Of a stretch of 64,000 bases of DNA, positions 7,978 to 16,867 are shown in pieces; within the stretch, counting starts at the first letter, position 1; every line of letters starts with the position of its first letter. Position numbers and translations under genes: made by a program. The DNA comes from JAAXHB01 sp965214945 (lineage in GTDB: Bacteria > Actinomycetota > Acidimicrobiia > Acidimicrobiales > Aldehydirespiratoraceae): NCBI GenBank assembly GCA_965214945.1, contig OZ244029.1:744001-808000 (forward strand). Direction: 5' to 3'. The notes beneath the pieces were generated by a model. That model was not told the DNA's origin. It did no database searches and saw nothing but the letters and a program-made list of their open reading frames with translations.

Positions 7978-10900
7978 TCAACCGTTGAGTCCGCGCCGCC
8001 ATCGCTCAGCCTCCCGATCCTCTTTAGCCGCATCGTATTCGTAGGCCTGGGCCACGTTCACAAAGATCGCTGCTGTGCGAGGCCACCTGGCCCCGAAGGG
8101 CCTGCCTTGCTCTCGGTACTGCTTCGCCAGCTGCCTCTCCTGCTCACCACCGGCGTCCACAGATCGAGAGGTCACACCGCGACTGTTGCGAATCCCGATC
8201 TGCAGCCCTCGGTCGAGCGCATCGCTCCGGAGCTCTTCCAGCAGTTCGCGAACGGCTTGACTCGGCCACGCTCCATCCGGATCCGGCGGCGAGGCCGCCA
8301 AGGCTTCCCCTATGACGGTTTCTCCCACGCTGACCCGGTCAATCTCCGCCAATCTGACGCGTGCACGAGTAACCCAGTCGTGGAGTGACTCGCCCGACAC
8401 TTGCCCATCGCCGTCGATGCCCGGTGACCATCGTCGAGACCTGAGCAGGTGATAAGCATTGTGCGCATGCGCCAACTCTGTCTCACTGAGCGGAGCACCG
8501 GCACTCCCCGCCGAGGGCCGATAGACCAGTTCAATCATCTGCACGAAGAAGTCGGGATTCTCAGCCAGCGCTCGGTCAAGCACCGTTGTGTGACGGTCAT
8601 AATCGAGCATCGGGAGGTGGAGCCATTCGATGTTGGCAACCCTGTCCAACCCGACGTCATCTGCATGTGCGCTCAGCAGTTCTAGCAGCTGCTCGAACTC
8701 ATACTGTTTCACCTGCCGCATGTCGTCGAAATCTCCGCTTATGCCAGCCTCTAGGACGTCAGCAACAGTCTTGGCAAATGCCACATTGTCCTTATGCCGG
8801 TTGTGGTAGAGTTGCAGAAGCTTCAGGGCGGCACCGGGGCGCCCCGCTTCTTGCAGGCGGGTTGCAGCGAACCCGGCGCTCTGGAATTCGGGGCCCAGGC
8901 CGAAGATGCTGAAACGAGCCCAATATTCAGCCGCTACTTCTTCTTCCAGCCGGTCGGCTCTCGCCCATGCGCGGGGTGCGTCCGACGAGGCGCAGAGAAG
9001 CTCTGCGACAACACGGGGCTCTAGATCGTGAGAGTCGATGATGGCGTCAAGCCAGTCCCATCCCTCGGTGCGGAAGCGCTCGTTGAAGTAGGCGTACGCT
9101 AGGCCTATCGTCTTGGGATCGGCAGCGGCAAGCAGTTCGAGAGCTTGGCTCTCGAACTGAGAATGCGCCACTTCAGCTAGGGATACGCCCACGAGATCCG
9201 GCCGATCCACATCGGCCGCGAATACAACTGCAGCATGCCAGCCACCTGTCTCCAGGATCTTCCGAACAGCGTCGGCGCTTCTGGCTGAGATAATTCGGCC
9301 ATGTTCTTCTAGATCATCAAGGGGTGAGCATTCACCCACTGCGATCCGACTGTCCTTAAAAAGCCAGCCGAAGCGAGCCTCAACCGATTCAGGGGTGAAT
9401 CTCTCTACCAATGGATCGAGGCGGTTCAGTTCGCTCTCGGGTAGTGCCCAATTGGCGTCAGGAAACTCACGGTGGAGCGCAACAAGTTTCCTAAGGGAAG
9501 CCCAAAGCTCATCACGAACCTCGTCATCCTCAAGTTCCTTCTCCAGATCGATCAGTGCATCGATGAGTTCAGTCCTCGTGTCGAGTGGCAGATCTCCTGC
9601 TCGCTCAATCAGGGCAACCCAACGAGCGGTGTCGGTGCCTGCGTCCTCGAACATCGCCCTTACGACTGACCGAATGGCGTGGAACAATTCACCTTGGCTA
9701 ACGCGAGGCTCGCCGTGCTTCCACTCGCGATACCTTGGTTGGGAGGGAACAGTCGGTGAGATGTGATCGCTCGACAGCATCGACTCCATCAACTCCCAGG
9801 CGACATCCGGGGAACGGCGTCGCAGGCTGTTGACGACCTCCAGTCGATCCTCAATGGACGCAGACGTGTGCGGTAGCCAAGGGGACATAAGGCCAGCAAG
9901 ACGCTCCCTTGGACGGCCAGCCCACTGGCCGCCGGGATCCAGCGTTGTGAGATCAGCCAGAATGTGAACGACAGCACCCAAATGCTCAGGCGACCATGCC
10001 AGCACATCCAGCGCTCCCAGAAAATCGTTGTGCGGTGATGGCTCAGGCGAGCCAAAAGCCGTCAAGCCTCGGTCCTTGAACATACCGCCCAGAAGCGGAG
10101 GACGGGATGAGAGACCGCTGCGGAATCCTGCAAGCAGAACCTCCGGCGCTGCTTCCGCAAGTAGCGGGAGTTGTGGGGCCAGAGCAGTCCAGGCTCGAAA
10201 CGACGGATCATCGTTGGCGCTAGTGACGATGGGGTGAAGAACACCTTCCACGAACGCCGCACCGGAGTACGGACAACCACGGAACTTGGGATCGAACGAG
10301 CCTAGTGCCGCCAGCGTTGCCGCTATACCGTGCCGAAGATCGGCCGAGTACATTGGCCTACGGCCAGCCAATGATGCTCGCAGCCTTTCATTGGCTGACA
10401 TCGTTTCCAGTGGATCCACATGTGTGAGCACATCCACCGCGATCTTCCTGAACCTCTCGAAATCGGTGCTTGTCATCTGTGGGCCAACCAGGATCCAGGA
10501 ATCAGCCGGTGAGACCGCATGCCATTGCTCATCCACGATCGCAAACGGCGGATCGCCGATGCTCGCGTCTGTATGCCCAAGATCTTCCTCTACCCTCTCG
10601 TACGGCTGATCGAACAGCCGTGCCACGATCTCCCGATCACCCTCGGATGTTCGGTTCCATCTGTTGAGTAGCAGACCGCGGCGTAGTGTTGGCCCGATCG
10701 CACCCCGAGCCCAATCAGGAGTGTACAAGGCAGGGCTAGTTGCGAGCCTGCGCCTTAGAGCCAGCAGGCTTCTGCGGGCCAATGCCCCGAGCTCTTCAGC
10801 GGTGACGAAGTCCTCGCCGAGTTCCAGGATCCTATTAGACACCGCTCTACCGTCGACTTGTGGGAGGTTGATATCAGCTTGCTGGCTTCCGGGCACGGGG

Positions 10901-12300
10901 ACGATCACTCGGTGACGACTGCCTACAGGCAACGCTTGGGCAATCTCCAGGACCGAGGCGACAATGGTCAACCGGCCTGGAGAGCCAAACAGGCGACGGG
11001 CCACCGCAGGCTCCTCCACCATCAGCACTTCGGCTTGCCCAACCTCTGCTGAGTCCTTAGCCGACACGGCCGCCCCGATGAAGGCAAGGATCTCGTCCCT
11101 GTGAACTTCACCGCCGACGGTCACGATCCCAGGACTTTGAAGCCGCTCTCGCAGTTGCTCGACCTCGCCATCTCGTCCAGCCAGGACCATGGATGCGTCA
11201 ATGGGAATCCGCGTGGAAGTGAGCCATTGAGTCCGCCAACTAGCCATCGTGCCCACCCCATCGACAGGGAGACCCATCAACTCGCGCAACCAAACGGTCG
11301 TTGCTGGAGCGTGCTCAAGCCATGTCTCGATGTCGTCAACGTTGTAGGCCAAGACATCGCGGTAGTCACCAAGCACCGATTTCGTCTTGACAAACTGCTC
11401 CGCCTTCGTCCAAGGGCGACAAATCAAGGCAACATAGGTGAGTTCTGCGCGTTCTTCAGCTGTGAGGTCCCCGGTGCGTTTCTCATAGTCGTCTTCGGCC
11501 TTCTTGTTCGACGACTTCTTTGTGGAGAGTTCCCATACCGAGCGTCCTAAGGGAACGAAGGAGGTTGCCTCATCGCACTCGACTACCCCATCCCATCCAC
11601 CAGCCGAAACCCCTGTCCCGCTGGGAAAATGAAACCTCGCTCCTGGCGCGGTTTCTGACACAAGCCTGCGGACCAGTCTGGGCAGCTCGCTCGCGGCTCC
11701 TCTGTCCACCCACTGGAGCAGGTCGTCCCTGCTGACTCTGAGCCACTCGCCGACGCTAGGGACTGCGGGTGACCTCGGGATTCGCAAGGCCTCCGCAAAT
11801 GCGACCGCTTCCTTGACGATCGTCTCATCAATGAATGCGAGCGAGCCAGTCCCGCGAAGTTCACCCGCTATCCGCCCAAGATCCCGAACTGAGGCCGCTT
11901 CTCGTGGCGAGTTTCGAGCGAAGCCGAAAACATCGGTCCCGGACTCGCGTGCATCATGCAGTGCCGACAGATCCCCTTCGCTCAGGCTGAAGACAGCCCT
12001 GAGAACCTTCGATGCCTGCGAGATCAGTCCCGAGCCGAGCGGTTCGCCAGCGCGGCTCTGGGCCTCGCGAGCGACCTGCCGTAGCCAGGAGCGGGACAGC
12101 TCTTCAGCCGCATCACCGTTGAATCGTCCAAGGTGCTCGCCAGCCGTCTGGAGAACGCTGTCTCGCTCGGCAGTCTGCCGCGCTGCTTCTAGTCCCTTGG
12201 ACCAGAGGTTCTCGAAGCGATAAGCGTCGGTCTCCGACCGTAGCGCCGCTAGTTCGTCGATCTCAGAAGATGGGCCGGCAGAGCCGTCACGTTGAGTCAT
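7978..12300 (-). CDS. 1440-residue putative defence protein with PD-(D/E)XK-like nuclease domain
   Basis: Residues ~200-345 look like a restriction-endonuclease-fold domain: GGWDGVV with D237, a spacer, then VWELSTKK with E257 and K261/K262, followed by the family's conserved K-x3-DYEKRT segment and an 'RPWTKAEQF' strand. Residues ~375-410 (AGRDGEVEQL, then VTVGGEVHRDEILAFIGA) occupy the place where STAND ATPases carry a P-loop, but the GKT/S is absent, so the NTPase looks degenerate. The remaining ~1000 residues are helical repeat-like. Large single proteins with a nuclease head and repeat tail are typical anti-phage sensors; that role here is inferred. The gene lies 8 bp downstream of a 133-residue gene, probably one transcript. 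The ATG has a weak AGGGCGC-type upstream site. Confidence 0.6.
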   Translation of the reverse strand: MTQRDGSAGPSSEIDELAALRSETDAYRFENLWSKGLEAARQTAERDSVLQTAGEHLGRFNGDAAEELSRSWLRQVAREAQSRAGEPLGSGLISQASKVLRAVFSLSEGDLSALHDARESGTDVFGFARNSPREAASVRDLGRIAGELRGTGSLAFIDETIVKEAVAFAEALRIPRSPAVPSVGEWLRVSRDDLLQWVDRGAASELPRLVRRLVSETAPGARFHFPSGTGVSAGGWDGVVECDEATSFVPLGRSVWELSTKKSSNKKAEDDYEKRTGDLTAEERAELTYVALICRPWTKAEQFVKTKSVLGDYRDVLAYNVDDIETWLEHAPATTVWLRELMGLPVDGVGTMASWRTQWLTSTRIPIDASMVLAGRDGEVEQLRERLQSPGIVTVGGEVHRDEILAFIGAAVSAKDSAEVGQAEVLMVEEPAVARRLFGSPGRLTIVASVLEIAQALPVGSRHRVIVPVPGSQQADINLPQVDGRAVSNRILELGEDFVTAEELGALARRSLLALRRRLATSPALYTPDWARGAIGPTLRRGLLLNRWNRTSEGDREIVARLFDQPYERVEEDLGHTDASIGDPPFAIVDEQWHAVSPADSWILVGPQMTSTDFERFRKIAVDVLTHVDPLETMSANERLRASLAGRRPMYSADLRHGIAATLAALGSFDPKFRGCPYSGAAFVEGVLHPIVTSANDDPSFRAWTALAPQLPLLAEAAPEVLLAGFRSGLSSRPPLLGGMFKDRGLTAFGSPEPSPHNDFLGALDVLAWSPEHLGAVVHILADLTTLDPGGQWAGRPRERLAGLMSPWLPHTSASIEDRLEVVNSLRRRSPDVAWELMESMLSSDHISPTVPSQPRYREWKHGEPRVSQGELFHAIRSVVRAMFEDAGTDTARWVALIERAGDLPLDTRTELIDALIDLEKELEDDEVRDELWASLRKLVALHREFPDANWALPESELNRLDPLVERFTPESVEARFGWLFKDSRIAVGECSPLDDLEEHGRIISARSADAVRKILETGGWHAAVVFAADVDRPDLVGVSLAEVAHSQFESQALELLAAADPKTIGLAYAYFNERFRTEGWDWLDAIIDSHDLEPRVVAELLCASSDAPRAWARADRLEEEVAAEYWARFSIFGLGPEFQSAGFAATRLQEAGRPGAALKLLQLYHNRHKDNVAFAKTVADVLEAGISGDFDDMRQVKQYEFEQLLELLSAHADDVGLDRVANIEWLHLPMLDYDRHTTVLDRALAENPDFFVQMIELVYRPSAGSAGAPLSETELAHAHNAYHLLRSRRWSPGIDGDGQVSGESLHDWVTRARVRLAEIDRVSVGETVIGEALAASPPDPDGAWPSQAVRELLEELRSDALDRGLQIGIRNSRGVTSRSVDAGGEQERQLAKQYREQGRPFGARWPRTAAIFVNVAQAYEYDAAKEDREAERWRRGLNG

Positions 12301-12308
12301 GCGCCCTC

Positions 12309-12710
12309 CTAAGTGTAGGTACGGAGAGAGTCATCGGGCACCCTGAAGCCACAGGCTTCGAACGCTGCCTTGGCAACCTCAAGACTCTGCCTGTCCGGCC
12401 GGTAGTGGCCGCTTCGGTTGGTCAGCTCCATCACGAGCATAAGGTCAGGTGTGACGAGCAGATCGACCTCACCAGCAGCGCTGACGGGCCTGCCTCCTGC
12501 CAGCACGGCATGGGTGATGCGTTGGAGTTGAACGAAGAGCCCGGACACGAGGAGCACGTCGTCGATAACGGCGTAGATCAGTCGCTCACCTGTAGCAGCG
12601 AGGTCCAGGAAGGCATCGCTTGGGACGACGATGGGACTCGCGTCGACATCACGAGCTGCCTGCAGCTCCGCCTCCAGCGACTCGCTGTAGTGGTTGTAGA
12701 AGATCGGCAC
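12309..12710 (-). CDS. Small partner protein with SGHYRP motif
   Basis: 133 residues, immediately upstream of the 1440-residue gene with an 8-bp gap. The C-terminal half carries TNRSGHYRPDRQSLEVAKAA, a motif pattern I associate with the ends of some polymorphic-toxin-like or conflict proteins, where 'SGHYxP' precedes a short helix. The N-terminal half has a PIVVPSDAFLDLAATGERL stretch of unclear nature. It may be an accessory subunit or immunity-type partner of the large protein; the coupling is visible, the role is inference. Confidence 0.5.
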   Translation of the reverse strand: MPIFYNHYSESLEAELQAARDVDASPIVVPSDAFLDLAATGERLIYAVIDDVLLVSGLFVQLQRITHAVLAGGRPVSAAGEVDLLVTPDLMLVMELTNRSGHYRPDRQSLEVAKAAFEACGFRVPDDSLRTYT

Positions 12711-12739
12711 AACGTGAAGAGCTTGTCCGCTCGATCCCG

Positions 12740-13035
12740 TGCAGCGCGTCTGCGTCGACCACCGCCACCGGGGGATCCACGCAGGGTGCTCGGTTGTAGA
12801 GGCCGAGGTCTTCGGCCTGGCGGGTCAGCTCGTCGATGGCACGGCGTGACCGCTCGTCTTGGCGGTCTCGGTAATCGAGCACGTCGACGAGCCGGACCCA
12901 CCGATGCGTGCCCACGAGCCGGCAACGCATGGCACCCTCTTCGAGTAGCTTCACCACATGCGTCCGGCTGATGCCGAGCAACTGCGCGGCCTCGCAGATG
13001 GTCAACTCGGCCTGCACAGAGGCGACAGTAACCCG
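12740..13035 (-). pseudogene. Relic of excisionase-type antitoxin fused to a possible PIN-toxin start
   Basis: The minus strand encodes SVQAELTICEAAQLLGIS, then THVVKLLEEGAM and DYRDRQDERSRRAIDELTRQ. This matches residue for residue the C-terminal two-thirds of the intact antitoxin at 45672-46106 (MerR/excisionase helix-turn-helix). The N-terminal third is missing. After the normal end (LGLYN) there is no stop; the frame continues into VAVVDADALHG, reminiscent of the first strand of a PIN-domain toxin, then becomes low-complexity. Read as a decayed toxin-antitoxin pair. Confidence 0.65.
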
Positions 13036-13045
13036 AAGCCGGCCC

Positions 13046-13234
13046 CTACTCGTGGGCTGCATCGCGGCCTGGGTGAACAGCGCCGCAGTGCGAGCAGGTG
13101 CGCAGTTCGACGCTGGAATGGAACGCCGAGAAGATCGGCGGCAGGAAGAAGACCTCGCCCGCTCCGATGGGGATGTCGTAGGGCTGTAGCCCCTCGCCCT
13201 CGATGACCCGCAGGACCATCGACCCGCGGAGCTG
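13046..13234 (-). pseudogene. Internally deleted relic of 3-hydroxyanthranilate dioxygenase (HAAO-like)
   Basis: Encodes QLRGSMVLRVIEGEG, then PYDIPIGAGEVFFLPP, followed directly by IFSAFHSSVELRTCSHCG. In the intact paralogue at 48127-48663 the same blocks are separated by ~75 residues that lie between two Leu-Pro-Pro-containing segments, so the deletion may have run between short similar sequences. The 5' end is also lost: at ~13230 the sequence switches to the opposite-strand LysR relic. Confidence 0.75.
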
Positions 13235-13715
13235 GTGGTCGGGCGGGTCATCCCGCTGGCGACCATGCCCGGCGTCGTTTCCGAGCACCTCTACGACGAT
13301 GCGGTCCAGGTGGTCTGCACGCCCTCGCACCCGCGATCGACGCATCGCGGCGCTCTCGTCGACGAGCAGTGGATCCTGCCGCCGCCCGACACCTCCCTGC
13401 GGCGCCAGATCGAGGAGCGCTTCATCGCCGAGTGCGACCGTGCGCCAAGCTCCGCCATCGAGTGCGTCTCCGCGCTGCCGCTGCGGCCGCTGGTGCTCGG
13501 CGGCAGCCATCTGGCCGTCGTGCCCTCGGGCATCTTCCAGGACGAGTTCGACCGGGGGGGGGGGGGGGGGGGCGCTCGTGGCGCTGCCCACGACGGTGCG
13601 CGGGGCGGGCGTCCCGGTCGGCGTGATGACCCGCGCCGGGGCGGGCCTGACCAGCGGCGCCGAGGCGATGTGCGAGGCGCTGCGACGCGCCGCCGGACAT
13701 CAGACCGACAGGTAG
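13229..13715 (+). pseudogene. LysR regulator relic (effector domain only, frameshifted at poly-G)
   Basis: Plus-strand frame reads LVVGRVIPLATMPGVVSEHL, then STHRGALVDEQWILPPPDTS, aligning with the second half of the intact LysR at 49901-50836. The DNA-binding half is missing. At 13554 a run of 19 G shifts the frame; the true ending (ALVALPTTVRG, then LTSGAEAMCEALRRAAG) continues in another frame to 13715. The neighbour relic on the other strand is HAAO, the same gene pair found near the intact copy at 48-51 kb, so this is a shrunken copy of that locus. Confidence 0.8.
13554..13572. repeat. 19-base poly-G tract in the LysR relic
   Basis: The intact paralogue has four G at this position, and an in-frame version here would need about six. 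The count of such long homopolymers is unreliable in many assemblies, so the exact length should be treated with caution. Confidence 0.8.
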
Positions 13716-13945
13716 CGCTCCCGCAGCTCGTCGGCGTCGGCGAGGAACTCGGTGCTGCTGCCGCTCCAGGTGACCCGGCCCAGCTCCAGGATCACCAGCC
13801 GGTCGGTCAGGTAGTCGATCTCGGTTCCCGCGGGGACGGGCGACCCGGCGTCCTCCACCGCCGAGATCAGGCCCTCGCTGATGTGGATGTCAACCCTGCG
13901 GCGGTCGGCCAACCGCGCGTTTCGCAGCACCCTCATCGTCGCCAC
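13700..13945 (-). pseudogene. Chimeric relic: amidohydrolase N-terminus joined to ABC-ATPase C-terminus
   Basis: An 81-codon open frame made of two unrelated gene ends. Codons 1-~43 (MRVLRNARLADRRRVDIHIS, then GLISAVEDA) are the beginning of a cytosine-deaminase-type amidohydrolase. Codons ~44-81 (YLTDRLVILELGRVTWSG, then ELRERYLSV) are the end of a branched-chain amino acid ABC ATPase of LivF type. The join is in frame, as if one deletion removed everything between. No functional product expected. Confidence 0.6.
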
Positions 13946-14009
13946 ACTGCGACGTGATCGAGCTTCCGGCTGGTGCGGGAATCAGCAAGGACCGCGGTGG
14001 TCCGGGCCG

Positions 14010-14915
14010 TCACGCGGCCATTCGGGCTCTGTGCTCGAGAACGCTGGCCTCCCACTGGGTCCAGCTCGGCCTGGCCTCTTCGGGGAGCACCGCGAAGGGG
14101 ACGTCGCCGGTTTGGAGAATCCCATCGGAGACGAACTCCGCCTCCCCCCGCTGCCTGTCGTCGAGGGCGGCGCTGGACGGAGTGGGGATGTAGCGGAAGT
14201 CAATGCTCCAGCGGCACAGCCGGGTGGTGTTCATCTTGCTGGCGTGGACGCAGAGGTTGGAGAAGAACAAGGCGCCGCCCCGCGCCACCGGCACCGGCAC
14301 CGGCGTGCCGCGAGCCTCCACGTCTTCGCTGATGCGGACGTTGTAGTCCTCGCCCCGCACCGCGTACAGCAGACCCCAGCGGTGACTGCCCGGAATCACC
14401 CAGCAGCACCCGTTCTCGACCGTGGCCGGGACCAGCGGAACCCAGACGCTGACCATGTGCAGGTTGGCGGTATGCGCCTCCATCTTGCCCACCTCTGCCT
14501 GGTCGAAGTAGTGGCTGTCCTGGTGCCAGGGAAACGAAGCGAGCACGCTGCCGGGGAGCTTCGTGCGCAGTGAAGGGCTGGTCAGGACGCTGACCTCCCC
14601 GCCCAGCAGAAGGCTCACGACCCGGAGGACCCCCGGATGGGTGTACAAGTCGTAGAACTCAGGCCCGAACGTCCCGAACGACCAATTCCGGGGCGAGATG
14701 CCCTGCTCCTCGCAGATGGCGGCGTAGCGGCGTTCGAAGGGCTCGTCCCGGTGCAGAGAGGCCAGATCGCCCTTGGCGTGCTGTTCGCGCGCGTACCGGT
14801 CGACTTGCGACGCCATGAAGTCGCGCATCGGCGCCAGATCGGAGTCGCTGAAGATGTTGTCGACCACTGCGTAGCCGTCGCGCCGGTAGCGCTGGGCGAT
14901 TGCTTGTTCCCTCAT
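14010..14915 (-). CDS. Phytanoyl-CoA dioxygenase (PhyH) family oxygenase
   Basis: 301 residues, normal length for the family. These enzymes use Fe(II) and 2-oxoglutarate to hydroxylate organic substrates. Visible motifs are the double-stranded beta-helix iron ligands in WHQDSHYF (HxD) and a distal His in the C-terminal half (FSNLCVHASKMN), with WVPLVPATVENGCCWVIPGS as the core strand typical of the family. Start ATG 14915 sits behind GGAGGAATCACC. The upstream ribosome-site region is itself duplicated in tandem (14917-14962). Substrate unknown; the neighbours are catabolic genes. A second PhyH protein is at 53688-54551. Confidence 0.8.
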   Translation of the reverse strand: MREQAIAQRYRRDGYAVVDNIFSDSDLAPMRDFMASQVDRYAREQHAKGDLASLHRDEPFERRYAAICEEQGISPRNWSFGTFGPEFYDLYTHPGVLRVVSLLLGGEVSVLTSPSLRTKLPGSVLASFPWHQDSHYFDQAEVGKMEAHTANLHMVSVWVPLVPATVENGCCWVIPGSHRWGLLYAVRGEDYNVRISEDVEARGTPVPVPVARGGALFFSNLCVHASKMNTTRLCRWSIDFRYIPTPSSAALDDRQRGEAEFVSDGILQTGDVPFAVLPEEARPSWTQWEASVLEHRARMAA

Positions 14916-14916
14916 G

Positions 14917-14962
14917 GTGATTCCTCCTAGCGCACTTGGGTGATTCCTTCTAGCGCACTTGA
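14917..14962. repeat. 23-bp tandem duplication carrying the PhyH ribosome-binding region
   Basis: Two near-identical 23-bp units (GTGATTCCTCCTAGCGCACT and a copy with two changes) directly upstream of the PhyH start. The proximal copy keeps the GGAGG, while the distal copy reads GAAGG. Confidence 0.8.
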
Positions 14963-15034
14963 GCGGACGACCGTTCGAACCAGCTTGAGCGTATTAGCCG
15001 CGGGTCGGGTGGCCCGCAGGCGACGTGGCTCCCT

Positions 15035-15062
15035 GGATTCCCGCGTTCGCGGGGATGACGGG
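15035..15062. repeat. Dispersed palindromic repeat, copy 1
   Basis: ATTCCCGCGTTCGCGGGGAT-type palindrome followed by GACGGG. The same element occurs at 19631-19660 and 29703-29732. It lies here between two catabolic genes. Confidence 0.75.
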
Positions 15063-15070
15063 TGCAGGCC

Positions 15071-16663
15071 TTAGAGGTGGCGCTCGCCGTTGAGGCGGCG
15101 GGGCAGCGACAGGGGATTGCCTGCGCGCAACGCTTTCGGGAGCAGCCCCTCGGGGAAGCTCTGGTAGCAGACCGGACGCTGGAACCGTCGGATCGCCAGC
15201 GTGCCCACCGACGTTGATCGCGGGTCGGAGGTGGCCGGGAACGGGCCTCCGTGCACCATGGCGTGGTTGACCTCCACCCCTGTGGGCCAGCCGTTGACGA
15301 TCAGCCGACCCGCCTTCCGCTCCAGCACCGGCACTAGATCGGCCGCGGCTGCGCGGTCGGACTCGGCCATGTGGATCGAGGCGGTGAGCTGGCCCGGCAG
15401 CTCCTCCAGCAGGGCCTTCAGGTCGTCGAGCGACTCGTAGTCGGCGACGAGCCCCGCCGATCCGAACACCTCCTCTTGCAGGTCGGGCGAGGAGCGCACC
15501 TGCGCCGCGGTGGCTCTGAACAGCGCTGGTGCCGGAGTGTTGGCCGATGCGCCCGCCGTGCCCGCACTGACTAGGGCCGCTCCGGCCGCCTCCAGCCGTG
15601 AGAGCCCCTCGTCGTAGGCGCGGCGGGTGCGGGCGGTCAGCATCACCTGGCCGCTCTGCTGCGATAGCGCCGCGCCGACGGCGGCGGCCACCGCATCGGC
15701 GGGTGCGGGTGCCAGCAGCAGGCCCGGGTTGGTGCAGAACTGGCCCGCGCCCAGCGTCAGCGAGGCCACGTACTCGGCGGCCAAGTCGGCCAGGTCGTCC
15801 GGATCGGCGGCGGCCCCGGCCAGGACGATCACCGGATTGATGCTCGACATCTCGGCGTACACCGGAATCGGCTCGGCCCGGGCGGCCGCGACGGCCATCA
15901 GCGCGGTTCCGCCCGTCCGCGAGCCGGTGAACGCGATCGCCTTGATCTCGGGGTGGGCGGCCAGGGCCTGGCCTACCACACGGCCCGGCCCGAACAGCAG
16001 CGAATACACCCCGCCGGGTAGGCCGCAGGCCTCCACCGCGTCGGCCACGGCCGATCCGGCCAGCTCGGCCGTGCCGGGATGGGCGTTGTGGGCCTTTACG
16101 ACCACCGGGCAGCCTGCAGCCAGCGCCGAGGCCACGTCGCCGCCGGCAGCCGAGAACGCCAGCGGGAAGTTGCTGGGCCCGAACACCGCCACCGGGCCCA
16201 CGCCGATGCGGCGCTGGCGCACGTCCGGGACCGGAAGCGGCTAGCGGTCGGGCTGGGCCTCGTCGATGCGCACGCCCTGGTGCGAGCCCAACCGCAGCTC
16301 GCCGGCGAAGAGCCGCATCTGGTTGGCCGTGCGCTGGTGCTCGCCTTCGAGCCGGGCCTGCGGGAGTCCGCTCTCGAGACAGGCCCGGGCGACGATCTCA
16401 GTGCGCCGGGCGTCGAGGCTGGCCGCGATCTGTTCCAAGAACACGGCCCGCGCCTCGGGCTCCGTCTCTCGGAAGACGTCAAAGGCCGACCGAGCGCCGC
16501 GGGCGGCGGCGTCAACGGCCGCATCGGTGACGAAGGCGAAATCCGGTTCGAGCTCTTGCCCCGAGGCCGGGTCGACGGCCCGGACCGACTCGCCCGAGCC
16601 GGCCCCGTCCCATCCCGCGACGATGGAGCGGCCCCGCAGACCTGTCTGTCCCTTGACGCTCAC
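15071..16663 (-). pseudogene. Ketoglutarate-semialdehyde dehydrogenase-like gene with an in-frame stop
   Basis: Two open frames in the same phase (16663-16241 and 16222-15071) together encode a full aldehyde dehydrogenase of the 2,5-dioxovalerate/alpha-ketoglutarate-semialdehyde type. Seen are VAVFGPSNFPLAFSAAGG, the cofactor-binding AFTGSRTGG, the catalytic region GAGQFCTNPGL and the family ending YQSFPEGLLPKALR. They are separated by one TAG at 16243-16241 inside an otherwise continuous reading (EAQPDR-stop-PLPVPDVRQRRIG). No indel is needed. Family role: oxidation of 2-oxoglutarate semialdehyde from sugar-acid or hydroxyproline breakdown, consistent with the neighbouring DHDPS-like and dehydratase genes. 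The C-terminal ORF could restart at GTG 16222, but it would lack the N-terminal part of the cofactor domain. Confidence 0.75.
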
Positions 16664-16816
16664 GTTGCTTCCTTTCTCGCCAGAGGTTCCGGCGACGGCG
16701 CACTGCGAGATCAGCGGGCCGCGCCGCCCGGCGAACCGGTCCGGCTTGGCCCGGTTTGGACAGCGCCAAAGGTCCTACCTATGCTGGCGTTCTGTCTGTA
16801 TCCGCAGGCACATATG

Positions 16817-16852
16817 TGCGAGCACAGTTTTATCTGCGAGCACAGTTTTATC
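16817..16852. repeat. Perfect 18-bp tandem duplication upstream of the ABC binding-protein gene
   Basis: TGCGAGCACAGTTTTATC occurs twice head to tail, ending one base before the AAGGAGGA ribosome site of the next gene. It may carry a duplicated operator or simply be leader sequence. Confidence 0.85.
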
Positions 16853-16867
16853 AAGGAGGACACTGGC

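Noticed and set aside
13235..13957. 240-codon frame continuing beyond the poly-G tract
   Set aside because: Only the part before the G run is LysR-like; the rest is Arg/Gly-rich out-of-frame translation.
16241..16243. TAG in the aldehyde dehydrogenase as a pyrrolysine codon
   Set aside because: Not a methylamine methyltransferase, and there is no sign of pyl genes; a nonsense mutation or sequence error is simpler.
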